The notes beneath the pieces are model-generated. The model had not been told where the DNA came from. It searched no databases and saw nothing but the letters and a program-made list of their open reading frames with translations. DNA of 6,326 bases from Nitrososphaerota archaeon (GTDB lineage: Archaea; Thermoproteota; Nitrososphaeria; Nitrososphaerales; Gagatemarchaeaceae), in the NCBI GenBank assembly GCA_005877365.1, contig VBPP01000190.1, positions 1 through 6,326 on the forward strand, given 5' to 3'. The position numbers and the translations under genes are program-made. Position 1 is the first letter of the stretch, and each line of letters starts with the position of its first letter. Positions 5,746-6,326 of this stretch are shown here, one piece after another.

Positions 5746-6326
5746 ATGCCCTTCGATTCGATAGAGAGCGTCCGCCAGGCAATGGAGAGCGAGAACTACA
5801 TAGCCGACGACCCCATCGCGACAACGGTCTTTCTGGCCCTTCGCATGAAGAAGCCGATACTCATCGAGGGTGAACCCGGCTCTGGAAAGACCGAGGTTGC
5901 GAAAGTCCTCGCAAGGATGCTCGATACTGAGCTGATCAGGCTCCAGTGCTACGAGGGCTTGGATGCGAACATGGCGCTCTACGAATGGGATTATCCGAGG
6001 CAGATGCTCAGAATCAGGATGGAGGAGGCCAGCGAGTCGAGCAAGGAGGAGATAGAGTCTGCAATCTTCAGCGAGAGGTATCTGCTCAAGAGGCCTTTGC
6101 TGAAGGCCATAACTCACGAAGGTGACAGACCAGCGGTCCTGCTCGTCGATGAAGTGGACCGCGCGGACGATGAGTTCGAGGGATTCCTGCTCGAGGTCCT
6201 ATCAGACTTTCAAGTCTCGATACCCGAGATTGGCACGATCAAGGCGAAGAATCATCCCGTGGTCTGCTTGACGTCCAACGAGAGCCGGGAGATCGGCGAC
6301 GCGCTGAAACGGAGGTGTCTCTATCT
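5746..6326 (+). CDS. coxD: CoxD-like MoxR-family AAA+ ATPase, 3'-truncated by the window edge
   Basis: 193 codons are in view with no stop. CoxD is an ATP-driven chaperone that, in Oligotropha, matures the metal centre of CO dehydrogenase. Walker A is GEPGSGKT at 42-49 and Walker B is LLVDEVD at 132-138. The sensor region is CLTSNESRE at 174-182, followed by A-L-K-R-R-C-L-Y at 186-193, the arginine-finger area. CoxD-type marks, beyond generic MoxR, are L-I-R-L-Q-C-Y-E-G-L-D (63-73), A-L-Y-E-W-D-Y-P-R-Q (77-86), S-E-R-Y-L-L-K-R-P-L-L (109-119) and F-L-L-E-V-L-S-D-F-Q-V (147-157). The ATG at 5746 is preferred: the frame closes upstream at a TGA (5710-5712) and only a TTG at 5734 competes. It diverges from the molybdenum operon, which suggests it serves that enzyme. 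About 90-100 residues should follow, and VWA-domain (CoxE-like) or XdhC/CoxF-like genes may lie beyond the edge. Confidence 0.88.
   Translation, partial: MPFDSIESVRQAMESENYIADDPIATTVFLALRMKKPILIEGEPGSGKTEVAKVLARMLDTELIRLQCYEGLDANMALYEWDYPRQMLRIRMEEASESSKEEIESAIFSERYLLKRPLLKAITHEGDRPAVLLVDEVDRADDEFEGFLLEVLSDFQVSIPEIGTIKAKNHPVVCLTSNESREIGDALKRRCLY

Noticed and set aside
5722..6117. 131-residue minus-strand frame opposite the CoxD-like ATPase
   Set aside because: The + strand frame carries Walker A, Walker B and CoxD signatures, so the opposite frame is a shadow.
1..6326. CRISPR array, insertion sequence or prophage elements
   Set aside because: There is no regularly spaced repeat, transposase, integrase or terminal inverted repeat pair in the window.

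Overview
This looks like a fragment of an archaeal chromosome. It may come from a Nitrososphaerota-like or related lineage, but the window alone cannot place it. The evidence for archaea is a GGTGATC Shine-Dalgarno sequence that overlaps a stop codon and matches the archaeal 16S tail, BRE/TATA-like boxes about 30 bases upstream of start codons that lack a Shine-Dalgarno (leaderless style), heavy use of AGG/AGA and ATA codons, and a standalone YjeF-N epimerase. G+C appears moderate and seems higher in the molybdenum-enzyme genes than in the left third (judged by eye).

Layout. (1) Bases 2-406, + strand: the C-terminal part of NAD(P)H-hydrate epimerase, followed by an oligo-T run that may end its transcript. 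(2) Bases 407-964: 558 bases with no convincing gene. They hold several short perfect palindromes and stem-loops, a 12-base direct repeat, and a 45-codon minus-strand frame that may be a gene remnant. (3) Bases 965-1786, - strand: a secreted, cysteine-containing, right-handed beta-helix type protein. (4) Bases 1994-5599, - strand: a compact operon in the order FAD subunit, [2Fe-2S] subunit, molybdopterin subunit (the coxMSL order) of a xanthine dehydrogenase / aldehyde oxidase / CO dehydrogenase family enzyme. Its genes are 4-7 bases apart. (5) Bases 5600-5745: a divergent promoter region. (6) Bases 5746-6326, + strand: the start of a CoxD-like MoxR-family AAA+ ATPase, cut by the window edge.

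How the genes work together. The three minus-strand subunits would form an electron chain from the Mo-pterin site through two [2Fe-2S] clusters to FAD. The divergent CoxD-like ATPase is the type of chaperone known to mature the metal centre of CO dehydrogenase. The large subunit lacks the AYxCSFR loop of form I CO dehydrogenase and the AYRGAGR loop of form II. It has a CAFRGFG loop instead, so CO is not the expected substrate and the true substrate is unknown.

The most striking observation is that the [2Fe-2S] subunit gene is broken. About 29 codons, including the Cys-Gly-x-Cys half of the second cluster site, are missing at one exact point, and the rest of the protein continues intact in another frame. 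This is either a recent inactivating deletion or an assembly error, and reads across bases 4440-4500 would settle it.
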